Assembly (NCBI GenBank): GCA_910578855.1
Contig: CAJTRV010000021.1
Span: forward strand, 1-24,293
Direction of reading: 5' to 3'
DNA from: an uncultured Bacilli bacterium
GTDB taxonomy: Bacteria > Bacillota_I > Bacilli_A > RF39 > UBA660
DNA: 24,293 bases
The position numbers and the translations under genes are program-made. Below the pieces are notes generated by a model. The model did no database searches and was not told the origin of the DNA. It saw only the letters and a list, made by a program, of their open reading frames with translations. Position 1 is the first letter of the stretch; each line of letters begins with the position of its first letter. This document shows, piece after piece, positions 1 to 7,930 of the stretch.

Positions 1-2
1 CA

Positions 3-943
3 TTTGATGATGTATTTCAAGAATGGTTAAAATACAAACAGAATTTTATCAAACAGTCGAGCTACAATAAGTATTTCAATTTATACACCAATTATATAAA
101 TGACGTTTTTAAAAATACTTGTCTTGATGATGTTTCTAACAGTATGTTTCAGGAAGCAGTTATTTCCATGATTAATTTAAAGAATAAACGAACAAAGAAG
201 AAATTATCATCAAGTACGATTAAAAGTATTGTATATGTTATCAAATCAACAGTCTTATTTGCGCAAAAACAAGGCTATATCAAAGCGTTTTGTCTGCAGA
301 TAGAAATACCTTCAAATGAAGCGAAAAACATTCAGGTACTGTCTAGAAATGAGCAGAATATACTTGAATTCCATACCAGATTAAAGTTAGATACTATTTC
401 TTTGGCAATACTAGTATGCTTGTACTCGGGTCTTAGGATTGGGGAAATATGTGCGCTCCGTTGGGAGGATATAGACCTTAATAATAAATATATAGTTGTT
501 AATAAAACTGTTCAAAGAATACAGCAAATTCAGGTTCCGTATCGAGCAACAAAGACGGTTTTAACTGTTACCCGCCAAAGACAAACAATGCCATTAGAAA
601 AATTCCTATTTCCTCAGTACTCTATTCTATTCTAAGTAAGTATTATGAGCAAAATTATCGTAGCAGTAAACACTATGTATTAGTAAATAAAAATAATGAT
701 ATGATTGATCCCCGTTCTATACAGTATCAGTTTAAGGAACTAATTAAAAAAATTAAAATAACACAAATTACCTTTCACGGGTTGCGTCATACATTTGCAA
801 CCAGATGTATAGAGCTTGGCATGGATATCAAAACCCTTAGTGAGATATTGGGGCATTCAAATGTATCAACGACCATGAACATATATGTTCATTCCACCGA
901 GCAACAGAAAAAAAATCAAATGGAACTTTTAGCAAAACTATAA
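3..943 (+). pseudogene. Tn916-type tyrosine integrase, frameshifted and cut by the window edge
   Basis: This is the C-terminal majority of a phage/ICE-type tyrosine recombinase that would cut and rejoin element ends through a phosphotyrosine. The frame is open to the window edge, so the N-terminus is missing; the first ATG at 144 is internal. The part up to 635 holds an N-terminal SAM-like domain and the first catalytic arginine (SGLRIGEICALRWEDID). The part in the other frame holds HGLRHTFAT, LGHSNVSTTMNIY and the presumed nucleophilic tyrosine. The frame changes at the CCC run at 571-573. One extra C there would read TVTPPKTNNAIRKIPI and join the halves without loss, after which the frame stays open to 943. 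Every catalytic residue expected in the visible region survives, so the lesion looks recent, or is a sequencing error. In related elements the integrase gene lies at one end, so an element boundary may lie a little downstream. Confidence 0.85.
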
Positions 944-979
944 AGGGTAAAAATTATGGTCAAGAACACTAAAACCCTT

Positions 980-1031
980 ATAAAACAAAACAAACCCGTA
1001 GAATTGATTATTCTACGGATTAGAGTTTTAT
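980..1031 (+). terminator. Hairpin downstream of the integrase
   Basis: A perfect 9-bp stem (CCGTAGAAT at 996-1004 with ATTCTACGG at 1010-1018, loop of 5) sits inside a second pairing (ATAAAAC at 980-986 with GTTTTAT at 1025-1031). The downstream tract is only moderately T-rich. It could be a terminator for the integrase or an end structure of the element to its left. Confidence 0.45.
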
Positions 1032-1175
1032 GTTGTTAATTATATTCTGGTCATCGCAGACGTTTTTATACACATATAAATTATAGATTTTTAAATTATA
1101 CAGTTTCAATCAAAGATTTGCAGTAACCATAAGAGGTGATTAATAAAAAAATAAGAATATCAGGGAGATTAAAAA

Positions 1176-1436
1176 GTGGCTATCACATATAGAAAAGCAG
1201 CATCAATCAAAGAATTACTAACAACTATTCATGAACTGGATAATGAATATGTACGAGAACATGGTACTTCTCTTGTCATCCCGATTGTTGATAATAAGAC
1301 AAGAAAACTTATCATACGGGAATTAAAAAAGCTGAAAATATATCACAAAGTTCAAATAATAGAAACGGACAATGCCAAAAAATTTTACGAAAAAGTAATG
1401 GATGGCTATCATCTATATCAAAAAAATGTTTCATAA
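1176..1436 (+). CDS. Hypothetical protein (86 aa)
   Basis: I do not recognise this family. The gene starts at GTG 1176, with AGGGAG at 1162-1167 as ribosome site. The product is small, highly charged and predicted mostly helical, with no signal peptide or membrane segment. Two lysine-rich stretches (NKTRKLIIRELKKLKIYHK and the end) and the lack of cysteines fit a small soluble, perhaps nucleic-acid-associated protein, but no motif proves it. It lies 37 bases before the next gene on the same strand, so the two may be cotranscribed. The position between an integrase remnant and a recombinase/ATPase operon marks it as mobile-element cargo. Confidence 0.6.
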   Translation: MAITYRKAASIKELLTTIHELDNEYVREHGTSLVIPIVDNKTRKLIIRELKKLKIYHKVQIIETDNAKKFYEKVMDGYHLYQKNVS

Positions 1437-1473
1437 TTTTTATGACAATTAAAATAAAAAAAGGAGGAAATAA

Positions 1474-1809
1474 TTGAAAACAAATGAAATAATAATAAAC
1501 TGCAGTACACTTATAGAAAGTAAAAGGGTAAAATGGAAAACCTATATAAAATCCGTAATATTTTATTGCGATTATTATGAGGCAGTCGTCGAGGGAGAAG
1601 GACGGGAATTTACAATTATAGTTGGTACAACCGCTAATTATAATTGGATAGCACTTCTCAATCAAAGGTTATCCTGCACACTGTCAAAATTCGATGATGT
1701 ATTTTGGAACAGCGACCACCTAGGCGAGATGTTAGGAATAATTGACGCAACAACAATCGCTGAAGCGATTGCCTATATTGACAAAAATAAAGAAACATTG
1801 GAAAAGTGA
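1474..1809 (+). CDS. Hypothetical mobile-element protein (111 aa), possibly DUF6618-like
   Basis: The start is TTG 1474, chosen because a perfect AGGAGG lies 6 bases upstream (1462-1467). The product has a beta-rich N-terminal half (SVIFYCDYYEAVVEG, EFTIIVG) and a C-terminal segment with FWNSDHLGEML and IDATTIAEAIAYI. That pattern reminds me of small accessory proteins in Firmicutes conjugative elements annotated as DUF6618, but this is from memory and unverified. No catalytic motif, signal peptide or membrane helix is visible. A T-tailed hairpin begins at its stop codon, so it ends a short transcript that probably includes the 86-residue gene before it. Confidence 0.6.
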   Translation: MKTNEIIINCSTLIESKRVKWKTYIKSVIFYCDYYEAVVEGEGREFTIIVGTTANYNWIALLNQRLSCTLSKFDDVFWNSDHLGEMLGIIDATTIAEAIAYIDKNKETLEK

Positions 1810-1839
1810 TAACTTGTTTTATAGTTATTGCTTTTTTTT
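1807..1839 (+). terminator. Intrinsic terminator after the 111-aa gene
   Basis: A 7-bp stem with G-U pairs (1807-1813 with 1824-1830) is followed by a run of eight T (1832-1839). It overlaps the stop codon. Confidence 0.6.
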
Positions 1840-1877
1840 ATGCAGTAAAACAATGGGTGAATATCAGTATTACAAAG

Positions 1878-1944
1878 TGTAACCTCTAAAAAAACAGAAT
1901 ATAAAGGTTACACCGCCAAAAGCTATGGTATTACTAGCTTTTGG
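1878..1944. repeat. Nested inverted repeats upstream of the recombinase/FtsK operon
   Basis: TGTAACC at 1878-1884 is matched by GGTTACA at 1906-1912. Immediately after lies a 9-bp perfect inverted repeat (CCAAAAGCT at 1916-1924, AGCTTTTGG at 1936-1944, spacer of 11). There is no T-tract on the plus strand, so this is not a simple terminator. The last arm overlaps the -35 box of the downstream promoter. A further TGTAAC occurs at 2010-2015. It could be an operator, a recombinase binding site or a transfer origin; the sequence does not decide between these. Confidence 0.6.
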
Positions 1945-1969
1945 TGCCAAAAACAAATTAACATATAAT
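1941..1969 (+). promoter_or_regulatory. Promoter of the recombinase-FtsK operon
   Basis: TTGGTG (1941-1946) and a consensus TATAAT (1964-1969) are 17 bases apart. The -35 box lies in the right arm of one inverted repeat, and the transcript start would fall in the 14-bp palindrome that begins at 1969, so regulation at this promoter is likely. Confidence 0.6.
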
Positions 1970-2000
1970 GTCATAATATATATAAATATATATTATGACA
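1969..2000. promoter_or_regulatory. Perfect 14-bp palindrome, probable operator
   Basis: The arms TGTCATAATATATA (1969-1982) and TATATATTATGACA (1987-2000) are perfect complements around a 4-base centre. The site overlaps the end of the -10 box and the expected transcription start of the operon at 2036, a typical repressor position. The TGTCATAA ends are not merely AT-rich, so chance is unlikely. Confidence 0.6.
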
Positions 2001-2035
2001 CGCTGTTGATGTAACTTGAGGAGGAAAAGTTGTAA

Positions 2036-2836
2036 ATGAAGTATAACTTATTATCCAACTATAAGCTTTTTCTCGCCTCCCTCGGGCTTCGTCCTAACAC
2101 AATTAAAACTTATTATTATCGCATGGCTAAGTTGTTGGAGGGACATTATTTAGTGAATGACTGTTCTAAAATAGATATATCTAGTCTAATCTTCAAGCTA
2201 TCTCATATTCATTATAAAAATCAATTTTCTCAAAGTAAAAATGCCTTGCTTTACTTTTGTAAATGTTATCAAATCAGTATTACCAACAAACAGTTAAAGA
2301 ACATTGAAAGACTACAAAAACAAACTAGGAAAAAATATCGAAAAGCAACCAAAGCAGAATATCCAAAAATTAAAAGAACTATTAATCATTTGAAAAACAA
2401 AAAATTAAAGGTAAGTTTTTTAACCATGATTGAAACGGGGTTAAGAGTATCGGAGTTGTCACAAATTAAAATAGAAGATTGTCGTATTTGTAATGAAGAA
2501 ATTCGTTTTTCTTTTATTGGCAAAGGTGGTAAAAAATCATTTTCGATAATTAGTAAAAAGGATAATACCCCTCTTTATGCGTGTTTGAAAGATACGATAT
2601 TGTACTATCGTGATAAAGGTTTAGATAGTAAAAAGTTGTTTTATTCGTCACAGTATCTACAACAGAAAGCCAAACTATATGGCTTTTCTTGTCTTGATTT
2701 AAGAAGAATATCCGCCAAGTTGGAATACAAAAAAAGTAAATCTAAACATCAGGTTAGGAATAAATTAAGACACGCCAAAATAAAAACAACTGATATTTAT
2801 TTAAATAGTCCTATCGATATGAAAGATAAGGAGTGA
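2036..2836 (+). CDS. Tyrosine recombinase/integrase-family protein with an altered active site (266 aa)
   Basis: The protein has a phage-integrase fold: an N-terminal helical DNA-binding domain (about residues 1-85, with the typical LRPNTIKTYYYRM start) and a catalytic domain (about 110-260). I see Arg137 in ETGLRVSEL, a lysine in the beta-hairpin GKGGKK (163-167), Arg223, His246 in LRHAKIKTTDIY and nucleophile Tyr255. The first histidine of the usual HxxR box is replaced by Leu220 (LDLRR where HDLRR is expected). Some active family members vary at this site, so it may work weakly, need a partner, or only bind DNA. The start is ATG 2036 with GAGGAGG at 2018-2024. It begins a three-gene operon with an FtsK-type ATPase, a pairing that recalls XerCD and FtsK. 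The match to the family is clear; the role is not. Confidence 0.8.
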   Translation: MKYNLLSNYKLFLASLGLRPNTIKTYYYRMAKLLEGHYLVNDCSKIDISSLIFKLSHIHYKNQFSQSKNALLYFCKCYQISITNKQLKNIERLQKQTRKKYRKATKAEYPKIKRTINHLKNKKLKVSFLTMIETGLRVSELSQIKIEDCRICNEEIRFSFIGKGGKKSFSIISKKDNTPLYACLKDTILYYRDKGLDSKKLFYSSQYLQQKAKLYGFSCLDLRRISAKLEYKKSKSKHQVRNKLRHAKIKTTDIYLNSPIDMKDKE

Positions 2837-2842
2837 TTTTAA

Positions 2843-3151
2843 ATGAGCTTGTTGGAATTTTTACTTAAAGAATATCTTAGCATTGTGGCTAAGCTGGAAG
2901 AAACGGAAACAGTTGAAAACAACCGCATTATTATTGACCGTGACTATTTTAGAAATCTGCTTGAAAAATATCCTTATATCACATTCAGGGATAAAACAAA
3001 AGTTTACAAAGTCCTGAACTTAATCATTCATGACAAGAACAATTACACTATGCCTTGCAAAGACAAAAAATCAAAAAAAACAGTTAGAAAGGTTGTGATT
3101 AACTACAAAACTTATCTTATCATCAAATCTTATTATTTTAAAAATATTTGA
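2843..3151 (+). CDS. Hypothetical protein (102 aa) between recombinase and FtsK-like ATPase
   Basis: I do not recognise the family. The start ATG 2843 has AAGGAG overlapping the end of the recombinase gene, which suggests translational coupling. The N-terminal half is acidic and helical (LLEFLLKEYLSIVAKLEET) and the C-terminal half strongly basic (CKDKKSKKTVRKVVINYK), an arrangement often seen in small DNA-binding accessory proteins. The segment FRNLLEKYPYITFRDKTKVYKVLN could be a winged-helix-like unit, but that is a guess. Operon position suggests it helps the recombinase or the ATPase. Confidence 0.6.
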   Translation: MSLLEFLLKEYLSIVAKLEETETVENNRIIIDRDYFRNLLEKYPYITFRDKTKVYKVLNLIIHDKNNYTMPCKDKKSKKTVRKVVINYKTYLIIKSYYFKNI

Positions 3152-3176
3152 AATCAAAAAGAAATGAGGAGAGATT

Positions 3177-4598
3177 ATGAAAAAAGAAAATCAAAGTTTG
3201 ACCGATACGTTGATTGAAAATGTCTTCTATGTATTTGGGTGGATAATTGGTAAGATGTTTGGAACAATTTGGTATTACTTAAAAAAAGGGCTTAGTGTTG
3301 CCAAACATAATATAATTGTTTTGATTGGTTATATTTTCTTGGTACTGTTAATGTTTGCTTCAGGACAAATGGTATTTTTTGGTCTGTTGGTTATAATTGG
3401 AGTGGGGATATGGCAACACATCAAAGAAGCACCGATAAGAAAAATGGAAAACTATTTTAATGAAGTATTTACAAGTGTCGGTTTACATTCTAATGATATA
3501 ATACCTAGCTACTGTGGTGACGAAGATATAAGTGAGTATGCAAGTGTGGTTAAATTTTATAGCCTTGTACCTATTGGCGAATGGTTAAAGAAAAAAGACA
3601 GTTTAGAAATGTACCTTAACGAAAAAATCCTTGATATTATTCAGGATGAGAAAGACAATCGTTATATATGGTTAGTGATTGAACGTAAACCCTTGCCTGA
3701 TATGATAAAATGGGAAGAACGCTATTTAAATCTCTTGGATGATATATTAACAATAGGTATGACTAGTTTGGGAGTTATGGAACTAAATTTAAACAAATAT
3801 CCCCATGCTTTTATTGCTGGCGAAACGGGGAGCGGAAAATCAAATATCCTAAAATGCTTAATATATCAATCGTTGGAAAAGGGTTATGAGGTTACATTGA
3901 TTGATTTTAAACGTGGGGTATCCTTTTCGGGATTTAAAGATGTACCAATCTATTATGATTATGAAGAAACTATTAATGTATTAGATGATACTGTGGAAGA
4001 AACCAAAAAACGACTTGACTTATTTAGAAACTGTGGGGTTGAAAGTCTAAAAGACTATAATAAAGTTGCAATGATACCACTCGAAAGAAAAATTATATTT
4101 ATCGACGAACTAGCGGAGTTATTAAGCGTGAGAGATAAAGAAAAATCAAAAATTCTATATAATAACATTGAAACATTAGTGAGGTTAAGTCGTTCGGTGG
4201 GAATACACTTAATTATGGGGATACAGCGCCCTGATAGTACAATTGTTACGGGACAGATTAAAAGTAATGTTGCTTACCGAGTTTGTGGGCATTTTGCTGA
4301 TAAGGAACCAAGTAGGATAATGCTGGGGAATGATAAAGCTAGTACAATTCCAAATATAAAAGGGAGATTTATTGTTAAAGACAATCATTTTTTTGAAGTA
4401 CAATGTTTTTACTACGATAACGCTTTATATAAACCACGTAGAAGCAATTTGAATGTGACTGATAATTCTATAGCTGAAAAAGAGAAACAAGCGGTAAATG
4501 GTATAAAAACAGCTTCTGATGAAGCAGAAAACGTGCAACAAGCAAAGACATCAAAAACGATTGACTTTGATTTTAGTGATATTGAAAAATTAAACTAA
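3177..4598 (+). CDS. Membrane-anchored FtsK/SpoIIIE-family DNA translocase (Tcp-like, 473 aa)
   Basis: Two adjacent membrane helices (about residues 44-61 and 63-80) anchor the protein. The ATPase domain has Walker A GETGSGKSN at 215-223, the substrate-sensing segment VTLIDFKRGVSF, Walker B IIFIDELAEL near 305-314 and the downstream MGIQRPD motif. Such proteins pump double- or single-stranded DNA using ATP; in conjugative elements of the Tn916 group the equivalent (Orf21/TcpA) couples DNA to the transfer channel. No relaxase, channel gene or replication initiator is nearby, so a transfer role is not supported in this window. The operon link to a tyrosine recombinase also allows a resolution or segregation role. 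The start is ATG 3177 behind GAGGAG. The last 45 residues are polar and probably disordered. Confidence 0.85.
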   Translation: MKKENQSLTDTLIENVFYVFGWIIGKMFGTIWYYLKKGLSVAKHNIIVLIGYIFLVLLMFASGQMVFFGLLVIIGVGIWQHIKEAPIRKMENYFNEVFTSVGLHSNDIIPSYCGDEDISEYASVVKFYSLVPIGEWLKKKDSLEMYLNEKILDIIQDEKDNRYIWLVIERKPLPDMIKWEERYLNLLDDILTIGMTSLGVMELNLNKYPHAFIAGETGSGKSNILKCLIYQSLEKGYEVTLIDFKRGVSFSGFKDVPIYYDYEETINVLDDTVEETKKRLDLFRNCGVESLKDYNKVAMIPLERKIIFIDELAELLSVRDKEKSKILYNNIETLVRLSRSVGIHLIMGIQRPDSTIVTGQIKSNVAYRVCGHFADKEPSRIMLGNDKASTIPNIKGRFIVKDNHFFEVQCFYYDNALYKPRRSNLNVTDNSIAEKEKQAVNGIKTASDEAENVQQAKTSKTIDFDFSDIEKLN

Positions 4599-4630
4599 AA
4601 ACATAGGATGTTTATTTCCTATGTTTTTTT
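4598..4630 (+). terminator. Intrinsic terminator of the FtsK-like operon
   Basis: An 11-bp stem (4598-4608 with 4617-4627, loop of 8) runs into a T-tract ending at 4630. It begins at the stop codon of the ATPase gene. Confidence 0.8.
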
Positions 4631-4759
4631 ACAATGTTCAATTTGTATATTTTTTATTCCAGAATATTAGGGATTTTATTAATTATTAAATATTAAATAG
4701 GCAAGTACTGATGAAGCGATAAATATTAATTTTTTCTAATGTATTAAAAGAAAAACACT

Positions 4760-5026
4760 TTAATTAAGTGGTGTATTTTTTTTCACTTTTACATATTTTA
4801 AATTTGGGTTACCAAGAACTTCGTCACTAGCTTCAATTGACATCATTCCATCATCAGATTTTTCAACTATTTCCCATATAACTTTTACTAGCTCATCATA
4901 AAATTCGTATAACAGTGGATTTTGTTCTCTCTTAAGTCTTTCTTCTTCCATTGCCCTTTTATAAGCGTCGCTTGATGTTACTTCTTCATAAACATCCATT
5001 GCTTTCTTAAAAGCGTCATTTTTCAT
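4760..5026 (-). CDS. Hypothetical small acidic protein (88 aa)
   Basis: I do not recognise it. It starts at ATG 5026 with AGAGG 7 bases upstream on the minus strand. The protein is helical, rich in Glu and Lys, with no cysteine, signal or membrane segment. The first 40 residues (FKKAMDVYEEV and AYKRAMEEERLKREQN) could form a coiled coil. It has its own promoter-like sequence with an inverted repeat, and runs against the recombinase operon. This fits regulated cargo or a small immunity/antitoxin-like protein, but nothing in the sequence proves a function. Confidence 0.6.
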   Translation of the reverse strand: MKNDAFKKAMDVYEEVTSSDAYKRAMEEERLKREQNPLLYEFYDELVKVIWEIVEKSDDGMMSIEASDEVLGNPNLKYVKVKKNTPLN

Positions 5027-5060
5027 GATTCAACCTCTTTTCTAAAAACAAAAATACACA

Positions 5061-5092
5061 ATAACCATATCAAAAAAAGAGGTTATAGTCAA
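5061..5092 (-). promoter_or_regulatory. Promoter with inverted repeat for the 88-aa gene
   Basis: Read on the minus strand, TTGACT (plus 5087-5092) and TATGGT (plus 5064-5069) are 17 bases apart. ATAACC (5061-5066) and GGTTAT (5081-5086) form an inverted repeat lying between and over the boxes, which suggests a repressor site. Confidence 0.5.
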
Positions 5093-5132
5093 TGTTATAT
5101 TATCTCATTAATAAAATGTAAGTAAAAATTAA

Positions 5133-5160
5133 AATCAAATTTCATTTAAGAAATTTGATT
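5133..5160 (-). terminator. Hairpin terminator of the 166-aa gene
   Basis: The perfect 10-bp stem AATCAAATTT (5133-5142) with AAATTTGATT (5151-5160) has an 8-base loop. On the minus strand it is followed by a T-rich tract, and it lies just past the stop at 5174. Confidence 0.55.
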
Positions 5161-5173
5161 CAATATCAATTTA

Positions 5174-5674
5174 TTAGTAACTATTAGGGCGGGTTAATTC
5201 TATATATTTTTTACAAAATGGATAGATTTTTTCCCAAAACTTTTGCATACTAATTTGTCTTTTTTCAAACAAACAAATAAGATAAGAAGCTTCATTATAT
5301 AAACTTTCTGCTTCTGCGTTAAATGTCCAAAATCTTTTAGCCACATTTTTCAAAAAAAATTCAGCTAATAATATGTTATGATTTGTTGAATCATGGATTG
5401 GAATGATTTCTTCTTCAATTAAAGTTAAAACAAAATAAAATGTAGATTGATAACTTATAATGTCTTTATCATCAACTCTTTTAATTGTAATACACTTTAA
5501 TCGGTTTGAATATACAATTTGTTCCTCTTCCATTTCAAAATTTATTTTATCTCTTGATTTATATATAGCGGTTTGCCATAATTGATTGTCAATATTAAGT
5601 GAATTAATATCAATGTTATTATGTATACAATAAATATTTACTAACTTCATCGTTCTTTCATATACTTCGTTCAT
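5174..5674 (-). CDS. Hypothetical protein (166 aa), mobile-element cargo
   Basis: I do not recognise this family. The start ATG 5674 has a strong GGAGGG site on the minus strand. The protein is mixed alpha/beta, with no signal peptide or membrane helix. The middle (EEQIVYSNRLKCITIKRVDDKDIISYQSTFYFVLTLIEEE) looks like alternating strands, and the C-terminal 60 residues (FFLKNVAKRFWTFNAEAESLYNEASYLICLFEKRQ) look helical. The gene lies alone between a terminator and an AT-rich region, opposite to the recombinase genes. Its isolation and position beside an integrase make it a candidate accessory trait of the element, such as defence or regulation, without direct evidence. Confidence 0.6.
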   Translation of the reverse strand: MNEVYERTMKLVNIYCIHNNIDINSLNIDNQLWQTAIYKSRDKINFEMEEEQIVYSNRLKCITIKRVDDKDIISYQSTFYFVLTLIEEEIIPIHDSTNHNILLAEFFLKNVAKRFWTFNAEAESLYNEASYLICLFEKRQISMQKFWEKIYPFCKKYIELTRPNSY

Positions 5675-5786
5675 TGTTACTTCCCTCCATTAGTTGATAT
5701 TACTGCAACCGGAAAGGACAGGGGTAAACAAAATTGATTAACAATACTATATATTTAATTTTTACTATTTACAGTATGTAATCACA

Positions 5787-5969
5787 TTAACTAAGGAGTT
5801 CCTCCCTGAACCATTTACTTGTAGAAAAATAATATTGATTTAAATTTTTCATATTCTGTGTCAATATTAAGACATTCCCCCCTTTCTTAATATGTGTCGT
5901 CTCCACTTGTTTTGATAGCGGTAGACGAAACCTAATAATTTTTCTATCTGTATTACTTCCAAACATCAA
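5787..5969 (-). CDS. Doubtful small ORF (up to 60 aa; a shorter form is possible)
   Basis: The open frame has no ribosome site at its first ATG. A G-run (AAAGGGGGG) lies upstream of an internal TTG that would give a peptide of about 25 residues ending NQYYFSTSKWFREELLS. That end has a protein-like look, but the evidence is thin. It may be a small element peptide or chance. Confidence 0.25.
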   Translation of the reverse strand: MMFGSNTDRKIIRFRLPLSKQVETTHIKKGGNVLILTQNMKNLNQYYFSTSKWFREELLS

Positions 5970-6313
5970 GAAATATTAATATTTATAGGTTATTAATAAT
6001 ATAGTCCTATCAATCTTAAGGTTTTATTATAACTATATTATTCTATAGATTAATTATATCATTTCTTTTTTTTGCGTCAATAATTAACATTAACTTTTCA
6101 TTTAAAATGAAAGAGTAAGACATATTTACTCAAAAAATAATTATAAAGTACTGTGTCACCTTAGCTTGATACGATATCTTTTTTTGTTGAAATATGGTAT
6201 AATATAAGGGTATTCAGACATGAAGATTGGAGGAGAAAAAGTCAAAATATTGTGACACATAATAAATCACTTTCAGGAATATATACAAGTAGAGCCTTGA
6301 AAGGAATGATAAT
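5970..6313. promoter_or_regulatory. AT-rich upstream region and promoter of the serine recombinase
   Basis: This gene-free stretch holds an extended -10 promoter TGgTATAAT (6195-6203) without a clear -35 box. A perfect 8-bp inverted repeat, TGTGTCAC (6152-6159) and GTGACACA (6252-6259), flanks that promoter. Further upstream there is a 10-bp inverted repeat, AATAATATAG (5995-6004) with CTATATTATT (6033-6042). The GGAGGAG at 6230-6236 has no good ORF behind it. These repeats may bind the recombinase or a repressor. Confidence 0.45.
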
Positions 6314-7930
6314 GTGGAACGTATAAGAATTGCAAACTATGTAAGAAAATCAAAATTTACTGGTAAAGGCGAATCAATCGAAAATCAGATACAATTGTGT
6401 AAAGAATATGCAACCCGACTTTATGGGAATGAATATGATATTGATTTTATATATTATGAAGACGAGGGATACACGGGTAAGAATACCAATAGACCTGCCT
6501 TTATTGATATGATGAAAGCTTGTAGGAATAAAAAAATTGATGTTGTCGTATGTTATCGACTAGACAGAATTAGTAGAAATATTTCAGATTTCTCAAGATT
6601 AATTACAGAGTTAAACGAATTAGAAATAGCATTTATCAGTGTGAGAGAGTCATTTGACACTTCTAGTCCAATGGGGAGGGCTATGTTATATATTGCTTCA
6701 GTCTTTGCCCAGTTAGAGAGAGAAACGATTGAAGAGCGTATTCGTGATAATATGTTTTCGCTTGCTAAGACGGGAAGGTGGCTTGGTGGTACACCGCCAT
6801 TTGGATATGTTGCAAAAAGAATTGAACATAGGGAATTAGACGGAAAAAAAAGGACAATGTGTCAATTAGAATTATGTGATGACGGTGAACAGATTATTAC
6901 AACTATTGTAGCTCAATTTCTAAAGACACATAAGTATGGTGCGGTAGTAAAATACTTGAAAAAAAATAATATAAAAGGTCAGAGGGGCATGTATATGACA
7001 GCAAACACGATTAAGGATATTTTACAAAATCCCGCATATTGCATTGCAGACAAAGATGTTTATCAATACTTTATGAAAAAAGGCATGGAAGTGGCAATGA
7101 GTGAAACGGAATTTGACGGAATACATGGTCTACTCGCTTATGGTAAACGTGATTATTCAAAAAAGAAACAACCTAGATTAGAAATGAAAGATTGGATTAT
7201 AGCAATTGGAAAACATAAAGGGATAATTCCTGGAAAAGTTTGGGTAGAAGTCCAAGAGCTGATACAACAAAACAAAAGATGTCAAAGAAGTGGCATAGGA
7301 AATAGTTATGGGTTATTAAGTGGTGTATTATATTGTGCAAAGTGCGGGATAAAAATGTATGCCAAACGTGGTCGAGGGGATACCTATTATTATATCTGTC
7401 GTAATAAAAAGTTCTATGGAGCTGACGCATGTACTAATAGCAATATTAATGGTAATCAATTGGATGAAAAAATATGTGATTATTTAAAGGAGTATCTCAA
7501 CCCTACTTCTGATATATATAAATATATTGATAAGTTGATGAAGTCAAACCCAATAGCTAGAAAAATGGATTATAAAAAGAAAATAGATGATGAGATTAAT
7601 AAAAAACAAAAAGAGATTAATCGTTTATTGGGAACTATAATTGACGCTAGTAAAGTTTCAAATGCTTTAATTCATCATGTTAATGAAAAAGTGGTCGAAT
7701 TAGATATTGAATTGTCAAACTTAAAAAAGCAACGTCTAGAATTGGAATATAATACCAAAGAAGAGGATATGCAAGAACATATAAAAAAGTTGAAAAATAT
7801 GCTTTCTGATTTTAAAACAAATAATACTCTATCAATCATAGAAAAAAGAAAAATAATAAAAACTGTCATAAAAAAGGTAGAATGGGACGGAACAGAAATA
7901 AAAATATTTCTGCGGGAAAATATAGATTAG
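6314..7930 (+). CDS. Large serine recombinase (538 aa)
   Basis: This is a site-specific integrase that makes a phosphoserine intermediate and inserts or excises its element. Domains in order: resolvase catalytic domain (about 1-150; YVRKS with probable nucleophile Ser13, VVVCYRLDRISRN, SPMGRAMLYIASVFAQLERE), recombinase domain (about 155-300, GRWLGGTPPFGY), zinc ribbon (CAKCG near 340, later two more cysteines) and a long coiled coil (about 425-520). The length fits large serine integrases such as TnpX. The start is GTG 6314 with AAAGGAA upstream; other ATGs nearby are out of frame. The gene ends about 25 bases before the DNA changes to collagen repeats, the usual place for such a gene: beside its attachment site. 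No lesion is visible, so it is probably active. Confidence 0.93.
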   Translation: MERIRIANYVRKSKFTGKGESIENQIQLCKEYATRLYGNEYDIDFIYYEDEGYTGKNTNRPAFIDMMKACRNKKIDVVVCYRLDRISRNISDFSRLITELNELEIAFISVRESFDTSSPMGRAMLYIASVFAQLERETIEERIRDNMFSLAKTGRWLGGTPPFGYVAKRIEHRELDGKKRTMCQLELCDDGEQIITTIVAQFLKTHKYGAVVKYLKKNNIKGQRGMYMTANTIKDILQNPAYCIADKDVYQYFMKKGMEVAMSETEFDGIHGLLAYGKRDYSKKKQPRLEMKDWIIAIGKHKGIIPGKVWVEVQELIQQNKRCQRSGIGNSYGLLSGVLYCAKCGIKMYAKRGRGDTYYYICRNKKFYGADACTNSNINGNQLDEKICDYLKEYLNPTSDIYKYIDKLMKSNPIARKMDYKKKIDDEINKKQKEINRLLGTIIDASKVSNALIHHVNEKVVELDIELSNLKKQRLELEYNTKEEDMQEHIKKLKNMLSDFKTNNTLSIIEKRKIIKTVIKKVEWDGTEIKIFLRENID

